Below, in pieces: positions 33,769 through 42,298 of a DNA stretch of 64,000 bases; the first letter of the stretch is position 1; every line of letters begins with the position of its first letter. The notes below the pieces were generated by a model that saw only the letters and a program-made list of their open reading frames with translations, had not been told where the DNA came from and ran no database searches. This DNA is from Streptomyces olivochromogenes. Lineage in GTDB: Bacteria; Actinomycetota; Actinomycetes; Streptomycetales; Streptomycetaceae. Where the stretch lies: positions 1,241,608 through 1,305,607 of the forward strand of contig NZ_KQ948451.1 of assembly GCF_001514115.1 (NCBI RefSeq), written 5' to 3'. The translations under genes were made by a program, and so were the position numbers.

Positions 33769-35172
33769 TCAGAGAAGGTACTGACAGGTGGAGCGGGGGG
33801 TGTAGACGCCGTGCCCCGCGCGTCCGGTGAACTCCCGCTCGGTGATGACCGGTTCGCCGCGCGAGAGCACGGTCTCGACCTGCCCGGTGACGCGCTTGCC
33901 CTCGTAGGCCGAGTAGTCGACGTTCATGTGGTGGGTCTCGACCGACATGACCTGCTCGGCGTGCGGGTCGTAGATGACGATGTCGGCGTCGGCGCCCGGC
34001 GCGATCGTGCCCTTCTTCGGGTACAGGCCGAACATCCGGGCCGGGGTGGCGCAGGCGATCTCGATCCAGCGGCGGCGCGAGATGTGCCCGTCGACGACGG
34101 CCTGGTGGAGCAGGTCCATGCGGTTCTCGACGCCCGGGAGGCCGTTGGGGATCTTCGAGAAGTCGCCCCGGCCGAGCTCCTTCTGGCCCACGAAGCAGAA
34201 GGGGCAGTGGTCGGTCGACACGACCTGGAGGTCGTTGGTGCGCAGGCCCCGCCACAGGGCGGCCTGGTGCTCCTTGGGCCGAAGGGGCGTGCTGCACACG
34301 TACTTCGATCCCTCGAAGTCCGGTTCCGCGAGGTTGTCGGTCGACAGGAACAGGTACTGCGGGCAGGTCTCGCCGAAGACGTTCAGGCCCTCGTCACGCG
34401 CCCGTGCGATCTCGGCGACCGCCTCCTGCGCCGAGACGTGCACGACGTACAGCGGAGCGCCCGCGACCTGGGCGAGCTTGATGGCGCGGTGGGTGGCCTC
34501 GGCCTCCAGGAGCGCCTTGCGCACCTCGCCGTGGAAGCGGGGGTCGGTCTCGCCGCGCGCCAGCGCCTGTTCCACGAGGACGTCGATCGCGATGCCGTTC
34601 TCCGCGTGCATCATGATCAGGCCGCCGTTCTCGGCGGAGCGCTGCATGGCGCGCAGGATCTGGCCGTCGTCGCTGTAGAAGACGCCGGGGTAGGCCATGA
34701 ACTGCTTGAAGGAGGTGACGCCCTCCTGGACCAGCAGGTCCATCTCCTTGAGCGTCTCCTGGTTGACGTCGGAGACGATCATGTGGAAGGCGTAGTCGAT
34801 GGCGCAGTTGCCGTCGGCCTTGGCGTTCCAGGCGTCGAGGCCCTCGCGCAGTGAGCGGCCGACGCTCTGCACCGCGAAGTCGACGATGGTGGTGGTGCCG
34901 CCCCAGGCCGCGGCCCGGGTGCCCGTCTCGAAGGTGTCCGAGGCGAAGGTGCCGCCGAAGGGCAGCTCCATGTGGGTGTGGGCGTCGACGCCGCCCGGGA
35001 TGACGTACTTGCCGGTGGCGTCGATGGTCTTCTCGGCCGTCCACGACTCGGCCGCCGGGGTGCCGGTCGCGGCGAGGGCGACGACCCGGCCGTCCTCGAT
35101 CAGGACGTCGGCGTGGATCTCGTCGGACGCGGTGATGACGAGGCCATTACGGATGACGGTACGGCTGCTCAT
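33769..35172 (-). CDS. hydA: Dihydropyrimidinase / D-hydantoinase
   Basis: 467 residues. The amidohydrolase zinc ligands are visible: DAHTHME near residue 60, carbamylated Lys in GVTSFKQFMAY near 148, His in MMHAENG near 182 and VHVSAQE near 238, and Asp in VSTDHCPF near 315. The enzyme opens dihydrouracil, dihydrothymine or 5-substituted hydantoins to N-carbamoyl products. ATG 35172 begins the family N-terminus MSSRTVIRNGLVITASDE. It is followed by the LLM oxidoreductase gene 18 bases on. A strong hairpin precedes it (35294-35349). Confidence 0.93.
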   Translation of the reverse strand: MSSRTVIRNGLVITASDEIHADVLIEDGRVVALAATGTPAAESWTAEKTIDATGKYVIPGGVDAHTHMELPFGGTFASDTFETGTRAAAWGGTTTIVDFAVQSVGRSLREGLDAWNAKADGNCAIDYAFHMIVSDVNQETLKEMDLLVQEGVTSFKQFMAYPGVFYSDDGQILRAMQRSAENGGLIMMHAENGIAIDVLVEQALARGETDPRFHGEVRKALLEAEATHRAIKLAQVAGAPLYVVHVSAQEAVAEIARARDEGLNVFGETCPQYLFLSTDNLAEPDFEGSKYVCSTPLRPKEHQAALWRGLRTNDLQVVSTDHCPFCFVGQKELGRGDFSKIPNGLPGVENRMDLLHQAVVDGHISRRRWIEIACATPARMFGLYPKKGTIAPGADADIVIYDPHAEQVMSVETHHMNVDYSAYEGKRVTGQVETVLSRGEPVITEREFTGRAGHGVYTPRSTCQYLL

Positions 35173-35293
35173 GCTCCCTCTCTCCTGCCGTGCGCTGGAT
35201 CTCTCCGGCCCTGCGCTGGATGCGGTGCGCTGAAAACTGCGGGTCACTCGTGGCTGGTCGCGCCCCCGCGGTGGAGCCGCGCCATGCCACAGC

Positions 35294-35349
35294 CCCGCGC
35301 CCCGTCCGGGGCGCGGGAAGCCCGGCGGACTCCAGAGCCCCGCCGGGCT
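35294..35349 (-). terminator. Double hairpin between nitrilase gene 1 and hydA
   Basis: Two perfect 10-base-pair stems occur back to back. AGCCCGGCGG/CCGCCGGGCT (35319-35328 and 35340-35349) touches the nitrilase stop codon. CCCGCGCCCC/GGGGCGCGGG with a 4-base loop (35294-35317) follows. They may terminate or attenuate transcription between the upstream nitrilase and hydA, or protect the mRNA end. Confidence 0.6.
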
Positions 35350-36190
35350 ACGGCGTGGTCAGCGGCTCGTACGCGTCGGGGCGGCGGTCCCGGTAGAACT
35401 GCCAACGGTCGCGCACCTCGCGCAGCTTGGCCATGTCGAGGTCGCGGACGACGAGTTCGGTCTCCTTGTCGCTGGCCACCTCCCCGACGAACTGGGCCTC
35501 CGGGTCGACGAAGTACGACGTTCCGTAGAAGTCGTTGTCGCCCAGCTCCTCCACGCCCACGCGGTTGATGGCGCCCACGAAGTACTCGTTGGCGACGGCC
35601 GCCGCCGGCTGCTCCAGCTGCCAGATGTAGGAGGACAGTCCGCGCGAGGTGGCCGACGGGTTGAACACGATCTCGGCGCCCGCAAGGCCCAGCGCACGCC
35701 AGCCCTCCGGGAAGTGCCGGTCGTAGCAGATGTAGACGCCGATCCTGCCGACGGCGGTGTCGAAGACCGGCCAGCCGGCGTTGCCGGGACGGAAGTAGAA
35801 CTTCTCCCAGAAGCCCTCGACCTGCGGAATGTGGTGCTTGCGGTACTTGCCGAGGTACGAGCCGTCCGCGTCGATCACGGCGGCCGTGTTGTAGAGGACG
35901 CCGGGCTGCTCCTCCTCGTACATCGGCAGCACGAGGACGATGCCCAGTTCCTTGGCCAGCGCCTGGAAGCGCCGGACGATCGGGCCTTCGGGGATCTGCT
36001 CGGCGTACTCGTAGAACGCCTTGTCCTGGACCTGGCAGAAGTAGGGCCCGTAGAAGAGCTCCTGGAAGCACAGCACCTGTGCGCCCTGTGCGGCGGCGTC
36101 GCGGGCCGCCTGCTCGTGGACCTGGATCATCGACTCCTTGTCGCCGGTCCAGGCAGTCTGGAAGACGGCGGCGCGGATCACTCTGCTCAT
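35348..36190 (-). CDS. Nitrilase-superfamily amidohydrolase, beta-ureidopropionase-like, copy 1
   Basis: 280 residues. The catalytic triad is visible as Glu in FQELFYGPYF near residue 44, Lys in LGKYRKHHIP near 117 and Cys in VYICYDRHFPEG near 154. The family converts N-carbamoyl-beta-alanine or N-carbamoyl amino acids to the amine with release of CO2 and ammonia, the step after HydA. A highly similar 280-residue copy lies at 39204-40046, with the same motif strings AAVIDADG-YLGKYRKHHIPQV. It sits upstream of hydA, separated by a double hairpin. Confidence 0.9.
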   Translation of the reverse strand: MSRVIRAAVFQTAWTGDKESMIQVHEQAARDAAAQGAQVLCFQELFYGPYFCQVQDKAFYEYAEQIPEGPIVRRFQALAKELGIVLVLPMYEEEQPGVLYNTAAVIDADGSYLGKYRKHHIPQVEGFWEKFYFRPGNAGWPVFDTAVGRIGVYICYDRHFPEGWRALGLAGAEIVFNPSATSRGLSSYIWQLEQPAAAVANEYFVGAINRVGVEELGDNDFYGTSYFVDPEAQFVGEVASDKETELVVRDLDMAKLREVRDRWQFYRDRRPDAYEPLTTP

Positions 36191-36335
36191 CGGGACCTCC
36201 GGTCGCTCGGTGTGCGAGGAGCCTAGGAAGCCCGGACCACGGCTTTGAGTTGCACCGTGTCACGTCTGAGGCGCTGTGCCGTTCCACGGTGTCACCCCCG
36301 CGTTGTCCCATGTTTCACCTGAGTCGTCCCGTGTT

Positions 36336-37898
36336 TCACCGTTGTTGCGCGTCGTGTGCGAGCAGTGCGATGTGTACGGAGGCGGCCTGCTCGAAGTCGT
36401 CGAGGTCGACGCCGAGCCGGGCCTCGATGGCCTCCAGTCGGCGGTAGAGCGCGGGCCTGCTGACGTGGTGGAGCTGCGCGGTGCGGGACTTGTTGCGGCC
36501 GGTCGCGAGGTAGGTCCGCAGCACGGGCAGCAGCTCCGACTCGGCATCGGCCCCGCACAGCAGCCCGTCCAACTCCCGTTCGGCGAAGGACTGGACGTTC
36601 GGGTCGTCGCGCAACAGCCGTATCAGGCCCCGCAGATGGACGTCACGCAGCCGGACGAGCACCGGCTGGTCCTGGTCGGCGGGTGCGTCGGCGGCGGCCT
36701 CGGCGACGTGCAGGGCCTCGCGCAGGCCGCCGGGAACGTCGTCCCAGGCGGTACGGGGCGAGGCCGCCGCCACGGTCGTTCGGGTGCCGGTCTCATGGCG
36801 CAGCCGCAGCGCGAAGTGGGCGGCCAGCGCCTCCGCGTCCTGATCGCGGGCGAGGCTGAGCAGCACGGCGGTGGCCCCGTCGACGAGCTCGGCGACCAGC
36901 CCGGGGAGCCCCAACAGACGCAGCACGCGATCGAGTTGACCCAGGTCGCCGTCCCGTACCACCAGCGGCACGAAGGACCGGCGGTTGACGGGCAGCCCGG
37001 CCGCCCTGGCCCGCGGGAGCAGCTGCCGCGCCGGTACGACCCCGCTCACCAGGTCGGTCAGCAGGCCCTGCGCGGACTCCTCCTCCCAGGTGTGCACGGA
37101 GCCACCCAGCATCCGGTGCAGGACCAGGGCCTCGGCGGCACGGTCGGCGAGCAGCCGCCCGGTGGCGGCGTCGCCCCGGTAGCCGCACAGCACGATGCGG
37201 CCCCATCTCTCGCCGCGCCCGCCCAGCTCGGCGCGGATCCAGCCGTCGCCCTCGCTGCCGCCCGCCTGCCGGGCGATGCGCTCCCAGTCGCGCAGCACGT
37301 CGTCCACCGCGGACCGCTCCCCCGCCGTGGCGAGGACGCGGTGGGCGAGGTTGGTGACGACGACCGGGCACGCGGCGTGCACGGCGATCTCGTCGAGCAT
37401 CCGTTGCAGGGGCGCGCCCGTGGTGATGAGCCCGGTGAGCGCGGTCCGTACGGCCTCCGAGAGGCTCACCGCCGCGAACTTGCTGCGCACGAGCCGGGAC
37501 TGGACCTCCTCCGTCAGCTCGGCGAACGGGAAGGGCCGGTGGAGGACCACCATGGGCAGCCCGCAGCGCTCGGCGGCCCGGCGCATCACGTCCGGCGGGG
37601 TCGGGAAGGCCCGGCCGAGCCCGAGGACGACGGCCGCGGCCTCCGCGCGGTGCAGCGAACGGATGTACTCGGCCTGCGCGTCCGGGTCGCCGGCGAGCAG
37701 GACCCCGGTGGTGAGCACCATTTCCCCGCCGCTGAGCATCACGCCCACGTCGGCGGCCTCGGCGACGTGCACCCAGCGCACGGACCGATCGAGATGGCCC
37801 GCGCCGGCCACCACCTCGGGCTCTCCGGCGAGCACCCGGTCCAGGGCGAGGACCTGGCGTACCGACAGGGCGGGTTCCAAGGCGGTGGCGGTGGTCAT
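36336..37898 (-). CDS. PucR-family transcriptional regulator
   Basis: 520 residues. The N-terminal PucR sensing domain begins LSVRQVLALDRVLAGEPEVVAGAGHLDRSVRWVHVAEAADVGVMLSGGEMVLTTG. The C-terminal HTH_30 domain is LLPVLRTYLATGRNKSRTAQLHHVSRPALYRRLEAIEARLGVDLDDFEQA. PucR-type regulators control purine, pyrimidine or hydantoin breakdown and respond to pathway intermediates. It lies inside the cluster between the aminotransferase and nitrilase copy 1, so it is the likely regulator. A candidate operator dyad is at 40074-40110. Confidence 0.92.
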   Translation of the reverse strand: MTTATALEPALSVRQVLALDRVLAGEPEVVAGAGHLDRSVRWVHVAEAADVGVMLSGGEMVLTTGVLLAGDPDAQAEYIRSLHRAEAAAVVLGLGRAFPTPPDVMRRAAERCGLPMVVLHRPFPFAELTEEVQSRLVRSKFAAVSLSEAVRTALTGLITTGAPLQRMLDEIAVHAACPVVVTNLAHRVLATAGERSAVDDVLRDWERIARQAGGSEGDGWIRAELGGRGERWGRIVLCGYRGDAATGRLLADRAAEALVLHRMLGGSVHTWEEESAQGLLTDLVSGVVPARQLLPRARAAGLPVNRRSFVPLVVRDGDLGQLDRVLRLLGLPGLVAELVDGATAVLLSLARDQDAEALAAHFALRLRHETGTRTTVAAASPRTAWDDVPGGLREALHVAEAAADAPADQDQPVLVRLRDVHLRGLIRLLRDDPNVQSFAERELDGLLCGADAESELLPVLRTYLATGRNKSRTAQLHHVSRPALYRRLEAIEARLGVDLDDFEQAASVHIALLAHDAQQR

Positions 37899-37923
37899 GG
37901 CACGTTCCCTTGCTCAGAACTTC

Positions 37924-39207
37924 TTACTGGATACACCTCAGCGCGTGCTCGAGAATCGCCGCGCCCTCCTCCGCCTCCGCGACGGTGAGGGAGAGCGGCG
38001 GTGCGATGCGCAGCACGCTGGTGTTGTGACCGCCGCCCTTGCCGATCAACAGGCCGTCCTGGCGGGCCGCTTCGAGTACGGCCGCGGCACCTTCGGGGTA
38101 CGCCTCGTCGGTGCCGGGCCTGACCAGCTCGACGCCGATCATCAACCCGCGCCCGCGCACCTCCCGTACGTAGTCGAGCGGCACGGAGATCGCCCGCAGC
38201 CGCTCGCCGAGCAGACCGCCGACGCGCCGGGCGTTGCCCTGGAGGTCGTGTTCGAGGAGGTACGTGAGGTTCGCCAGGCCCGCCGCCATCGTGATCGGCG
38301 AGCCGCCGAAGGTCGAGATGGAGTTGGAGTCGAGGCAGTTCATGATCTCGGCGCGCGCGACGACGCCGCCGATGGACATGCCGTTGCCGATGCCCTTGGC
38401 GAAGGTGAGCATGTCCGGCGGGCCTGCGGCGGCGTGCGCCTGCCAGCCCCAGAAGTGCTCGCCGGTGCGGCCCCAGCCGGTCTGCACCTCGTCGGCGATC
38501 CAGAGGATGCCGTGCTGGTCGAGGACCTCGCGGAAGGCCGCGTACAGGCCGTCGGGCGGCGCGGTGAAGCCACCGACGCCCTGGATGGGTTCGGCGATGA
38601 GGGCGGCGGGCGGGCGGACGTGGCCGAGCAGGTCCTTCAGATCGTCGACGCAGGCCGCGATGAACTCCGCGTCGCTGAGATCGGCGTACGGGCCGCGGGT
38701 GCGGACGCCGCCGTGGACGTACAGCGTCTGGAGGGGCGAGAGGGAGGTCGGCGACCAGCCCTTGTTGCCGGTGATGCCGACCGCGCTGAAGGAGCGGCCG
38801 TGGTAGCTGTTGCGCATCGCCAGGATCTGGTTGCTCTGCCGGTGGGCGGTGGCGAGCAGCAGGGCCGTGTCGTTGGCCTCGGTGCCGGAGGTCGTGAAGA
38901 AGACGCGGGCGTCGGGGATGCCGGACAGCTGGGCGATCCGCTCGGCGAGCTCGACCATCGGCCGGTTGAGGTAGAGCGTGGAGGTGTGGATGATCCGCCC
39001 GGCCTGCTCACTGACGGCCTTGGTGACCTCGGGCAGGGCGTGCGCGGTCATCGTCGTCAGGATGCCGCCGAAGAAGTCGAGGTACTTGTTGCCCTGGGCG
39101 TCCCAGACGTGGCGGCCCTCGCCGTGGGTGATCTCGATCGGGTCCTCGTAGTAGAGGGCCAGCCAGTCGGGCAGGACGGCCTTGTGGCGCGCGTACAGGT
39201 CGCTCAC
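37924..39207 (-). CDS. PLP-dependent class III (omega) aminotransferase
   Basis: 427 residues, GTG start overlapping the nitrilase-2 stop by four bases. The fold type I motifs are TTSGTEANDTALLLATAHRQSN near residue 105, IADEVQTGWGRTGEHFWG with the cofactor Asp near 235, and the Schiff-base Lys in LTFAKGIGNGMSIGGV near 265. In this context it is probably a beta-alanine (or beta-aminoisobutyrate) transaminase, removing the amine produced by the ureidopropionase. That assignment is from context. Confidence 0.88.
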   Translation of the reverse strand: MSDLYARHKAVLPDWLALYYEDPIEITHGEGRHVWDAQGNKYLDFFGGILTTMTAHALPEVTKAVSEQAGRIIHTSTLYLNRPMVELAERIAQLSGIPDARVFFTTSGTEANDTALLLATAHRQSNQILAMRNSYHGRSFSAVGITGNKGWSPTSLSPLQTLYVHGGVRTRGPYADLSDAEFIAACVDDLKDLLGHVRPPAALIAEPIQGVGGFTAPPDGLYAAFREVLDQHGILWIADEVQTGWGRTGEHFWGWQAHAAAGPPDMLTFAKGIGNGMSIGGVVARAEIMNCLDSNSISTFGGSPITMAAGLANLTYLLEHDLQGNARRVGGLLGERLRAISVPLDYVREVRGRGLMIGVELVRPGTDEAYPEGAAAVLEAARQDGLLIGKGGGHNTSVLRIAPPLSLTVAEAEEGAAILEHALRCIQ

Positions 39208-40046
39208 GGCTGCACCAGCCCCTCGTAGGCGTCGGGCCGCCGGTCGCGGTAGAACGCCCACTGCTGCCGGACCTCATCGATCAGGTCGAAGTCGAGGTCG
39301 CGGACGATCAGCTCCTCGGTCTTGTCACTGGCCGTCTCCCCCACGAACTGTCCGCGCGGGTCGACGAAGTACGAGGTCCCGTAGAAGTCGTTGTCGCCGT
39401 ACTCCTCCTGCCCGACCCGGTTGATCGCGGCGATGAAGTACTCGTTGGCGACGGCCGCGGCGGGCTGTTCCAGCTGCCAGAGGTAGGCGGAGAGGCCGCG
39501 GGAGGTGGCGGAGGGGTTGTAGACGAGCTGGGCGCCGTTCAGACCGAGCTGCCGCCAGCCCTCGGGGAAGTGGCGGTCGTAGCAGATGTACACGCCGATC
39601 CTGCCCACCGCGGTGTCGAAGACCGGCCAGCCCAGGTTGCCCGGTTTGAAGTAGTACTTCTCCCAGAAGCCCTTCACCTGCGGGATGTGGTGCTTGCGGT
39701 ACTTGCCGAGGTAGGTGCCGTCGGCGTCGATCACGGCCGCGGTGTTGAAGTAGAAGCCGGACTGCTCGACCTCGAACACGGGCACGACGATGACCATGCC
39801 GGTCTCGCGCGCGAGCTCCCGCATACGAGTGACGGTGGGCCCGTCGGGCACCGGCTCCGCCCAGCCGTAGTGCTCGGGCTCCTGGACCTGGCAGAAGTAG
39901 GGGGCGTTGAAGACTTCCTGGAATCCGATCACCTTCGCGCCCTGCCGGGCCGCCTCGCGGGCGTGCTCCTCGTGCTTGGCGACCATGGATGCGGTGTCGC
40001 CGGTCCAGGTGGCCTGAACCAGAGCGGCGCGTACGACGTTGGCCAT
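39204..40046 (-). CDS. Nitrilase-superfamily amidohydrolase, beta-ureidopropionase-like, copy 2
   Basis: 280 residues, first gene of the operon. Glu in FQEVFNAPYF, Lys in GKYRKHHIPQ and Cys in VYICYDRHFPEG form the triad. It is the same length as copy 1 (35348-36190) and similar along its whole length, but differs in the substrate-side loops (for example VFEVEQSGFYFNTA against MYEEEQPGVLYNTA). The two enzymes may divide beta-ureidopropionate and N-carbamoyl amino acids, or uracil and thymine products. Its 5' region carries a perfect inverted repeat at 40074-40110. Confidence 0.9.
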   Translation of the reverse strand: MANVVRAALVQATWTGDTASMVAKHEEHAREAARQGAKVIGFQEVFNAPYFCQVQEPEHYGWAEPVPDGPTVTRMRELARETGMVIVVPVFEVEQSGFYFNTAAVIDADGTYLGKYRKHHIPQVKGFWEKYYFKPGNLGWPVFDTAVGRIGVYICYDRHFPEGWRQLGLNGAQLVYNPSATSRGLSAYLWQLEQPAAAVANEYFIAAINRVGQEEYGDNDFYGTSYFVDPRGQFVGETASDKTEELIVRDLDFDLIDEVRQQWAFYRDRRPDAYEGLVQP

Positions 40047-40073
40047 GAGCTGCTCCTTCGACGAGACGTCAGA

Positions 40074-40110
40074 GAGCCTCTACGCCCGTAGACAAAGGCG
40101 GTAGAGGCTC
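40074..40110. promoter_or_regulatory. Perfect inverted repeat GAGCCTCTAC-N17-GTAGAGGCTC
   Basis: The arms are 40074-40083 and 40101-40110, 28 bases upstream of the nitrilase-2 start and so at the head of the catabolic operon. It may be an operator for the PucR regulator or an mRNA leader hairpin. Confidence 0.5.
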
Positions 40111-40260
40111 GAAAGTAAGCCCAGCGGACAGCCTTGCCAAGACCATCGCCGTTAACCCGCTGAGTCGATCACGTTTCGCACCCCTGTGGGTGAGCGGTCG
40201 ATCCGGTGGGCGACGGCCCGACGGACCTTCGACGGGCTCGGGAATGCCTTCCCTGATGGC

Positions 40261-41937
40261 TCAGGCGGTGAAACCGGCCACCCTCAGCGCGTGCACCAGG
40301 TCCCAGTGGCGCTCCTCCGAGACACCCTTGGCGGCCGCCAGCAGCAGCGGCACGAGGCGTCCCGGGTCCGCCTCCGCGCTGCGAGCCGCCTCCTCCGGGG
40401 TGCGGACGCGGACGTACGCGTCGAGCAGCGCCCGGATCTCGCGCTGCCGCCCCCCGTCGGCCAGGCTCAGCACGGCGGTCCCGATCTCGGGAGCGGGGCG
40501 GGCGACGCCCTGGCGCAGCATCTGCCGGCCGTCGGCGCTGCGGCCCGCCGCGACGAGCGCGTCCGCGGCGCCGACCAGCCGGTCCGCGGGGAGCGAGGCG
40601 GCCTCCCACAGCAGGGTGGCCCAGTCCGCGTCGAGGCCCGCCCGGTGCAGTTCGGCGGCGAGCAGCGGGAAGCGGGCGGCGGGCCAGTAGGCGGCCTCCA
40701 CGAGCACGGCGTGCGCCTCGCCGCTGCGCCCCTCACGGCGCAGCCGGGTCAGGGTCTGGACGGTCTCGGCGGTGGCCCGCCGCGCATCCTCGTCCAACAC
40801 CTCGGTGCGCGGCTGCGCGGGCGCCTCGGCGGCACCCGCGAAACGGGCTCCACGGGGGCTACGGCCGCTCGGCACGGCCGGGGCGGACACGGGCGGCGCC
40901 GCCGTCTCCGGGACGGCCACAGGGGCCGCCTCGGCCTCCATCATCCCGGCGAAGCGGGCGCTGCCGCGGGGGCGCCGCCTGGAGCGCTGCTTGGGGACGG
41001 GGGCGGCACTCGGAGCGGGGGCGGGGCCCGGGCCGGGGGCGGCGCCCAGGTTGGCGGTGGCACTGGCACTGGTACTGGGAGTCGTGCTGGTACCGGCCTG
41101 GTCGTACGGGCCGGTACGGGCGGCCGCCGAGTCGCTTCGGGCGGAACGGGCGGCCGCCGGATCGAACGGTCCGGAACCGGGGGTCGCCGGGTCGCGCGGC
41201 GCCGTGGGAGCGGGGGCGGGGCCGGAGCGGTCGCTCGCAGCCGGGTCCGCGAAGCGCGGGCGCGGGCCGGACCGCTCCGGCGGGATCGTCGGGCGGTCCG
41301 GGGCCGCCGTCCCTGGCGCACCGGGCCGCGTCTCGAGCGCGCGCTGGTCGGCCGGCTCCGCGACCCGGACGACGCCCCCGCCCGCGTCCCCCGAAAAGTC
41401 GAACGCGCCCGATACGTGGGTACGCAGGGCGCGGCGGTCCAGGTTCTCCATCCGGTGGCGGAGTTCGGCACATCGGGCGGTGGCCCGTTCGTGGTCGTCG
41501 TGGGCCCAGGCGAGGTCGATCCGGACGGTGTCGGCCTCCTCCTGGGTGGTGACCGCGTGCAGCTGCCGGCTCAGTTCGGCCTGACGTTCCGCGGAGTAGC
41601 GCTGTTCGCGGAGCATGACGTCGAGACGGTCGCCGAGGGCGTCCCGGCCGCCGGGCCGGCCGTCGTAGGCGGTGAGCGAGGCGCCGTGCAGGGAACGGGC
41701 GCGCTGGGCCTCCTGGGCCACGGCCTGGGGGCCCTGCTCCGCGGCGAGGTCCTGGAGGAGCGCCTCCACGACGTCCCACGGCGGCACTTCCCAACCGTCC
41801 AGGCAGGCCCGCATGCCGTCGGGGTCGCGCTGCCAGAACACCGCGCACCAGCCGCCGTCCTGATCGAGCCGTTTCATCAGCCCGCTCAAATAACTCGCGA
41901 ACTCCCGTACTTGACCCGGGAGTTGTTCCACAGCCAT
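40261..41937 (-). CDS. Large hypothetical protein with Pro/Ala-rich linker
   Basis: 558 residues from ATG 41937 (GGGGAG seven bases upstream). The N-terminal ~190 residues are charged and helical with coiled-coil tendency (RQAELSRQLHAVTTQEEADTVRIDLAWAHDDHERATARCAELRHRMENLDRRAL). The middle (about 205-390) is Pro/Ala/Gly/Ser-rich and presumably disordered. The C-terminal ~170 residues form helical repeats (AETVQTLTRLRREGRSGEAHAVLVEAAYWPAARFPLLAAELHRAG..). It looks like a conserved Streptomyces protein of unknown role, perhaps a scaffold. No known domain was recognised. Confidence 0.75.
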   Translation of the reverse strand: MAVEQLPGQVREFASYLSGLMKRLDQDGGWCAVFWQRDPDGMRACLDGWEVPPWDVVEALLQDLAAEQGPQAVAQEAQRARSLHGASLTAYDGRPGGRDALGDRLDVMLREQRYSAERQAELSRQLHAVTTQEEADTVRIDLAWAHDDHERATARCAELRHRMENLDRRALRTHVSGAFDFSGDAGGGVVRVAEPADQRALETRPGAPGTAAPDRPTIPPERSGPRPRFADPAASDRSGPAPAPTAPRDPATPGSGPFDPAAARSARSDSAAARTGPYDQAGTSTTPSTSASATANLGAAPGPGPAPAPSAAPVPKQRSRRRPRGSARFAGMMEAEAAPVAVPETAAPPVSAPAVPSGRSPRGARFAGAAEAPAQPRTEVLDEDARRATAETVQTLTRLRREGRSGEAHAVLVEAAYWPAARFPLLAAELHRAGLDADWATLLWEAASLPADRLVGAADALVAAGRSADGRQMLRQGVARPAPEIGTAVLSLADGGRQREIRALLDAYVRVRTPEEAARSAEADPGRLVPLLLAAAKGVSEERHWDLVHALRVAGFTA

Positions 41938-41993
41938 CACACAACTCCCCACCCGACTGGTGTACTCCGGTCCGGTAGAAAACACCCCTCGTG

Positions 41994-42266
41994 TTACGGA
42001 ACGGCTACAGGGAGTTTTCGGACTGGGCGCAGAGTCCTGTGATCGATGTCATCCATGGACAGCCCGAGCGCCCGCGCCAGCGCCGCCACGGTGAAGAAGG
42101 CGGGGGTGGGGGCCCGTCCGGTCTCGATCTTGCGCAGGGTCTCGGCCGAGATCCCGGCGGTCGCCGCGACCTCCACCATGCTGCGGCCACCGCGGGCCTC
42201 GCGCAGCAACTGCCCGAGACGCTCACCGCGTTCGCGCTCTTCGGGGGTCAGGGGGTTACGCACCAT
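41994..42266 (-). CDS. XRE-family small DNA-binding protein
   Basis: 90 residues. The HTH is clear: LGQLLREARGGRSMVEVAATAGISAETLRKIETGRAPTPAFFTVAALARALGLSMDDID (residues 17-75). It is divergent from the methionine aminopeptidase gene with only 32 bases between the two start codons. In that gap the palindrome ATACCGGTAT overlaps both -10-like boxes. It probably represses itself and map. Its predicted -10 TAGAAT lies 6 bases before the ATG, so the transcript may be leaderless. Confidence 0.88.
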   Translation of the reverse strand: MVRNPLTPEERERGERLGQLLREARGGRSMVEVAATAGISAETLRKIETGRAPTPAFFTVAALARALGLSMDDIDHRTLRPVRKLPVAVP

Positions 42267-42272
42267 GACCCC

Positions 42273-42291
42273 ATTCTAATACCGGTATAGT
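42273..42291. promoter_or_regulatory. Divergent leaderless promoter pair over palindrome ATACCGGTAT
   Basis: TAGAAT on the minus strand (42273-42278) is six bases from the XRE ATG. TATAGT on the plus strand (42286-42291) is seven bases from the map ATG. The perfect palindrome ATACCGGTAT (42279-42288) sits between and overlaps the second box. There is no room for ribosome-binding sites, so both mRNAs are likely to start at or next to the ATG. Confidence 0.55.
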
Positions 42292-42298
42292 AATTGGC

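Noticed and set aside
32668..34854. Long + strand open frame opposite the LLM oxidoreductase and hydA genes
   Set aside because: The minus-strand genes there carry clear family motifs; the + frame is a GC-rich mirror with no recognisable domain.
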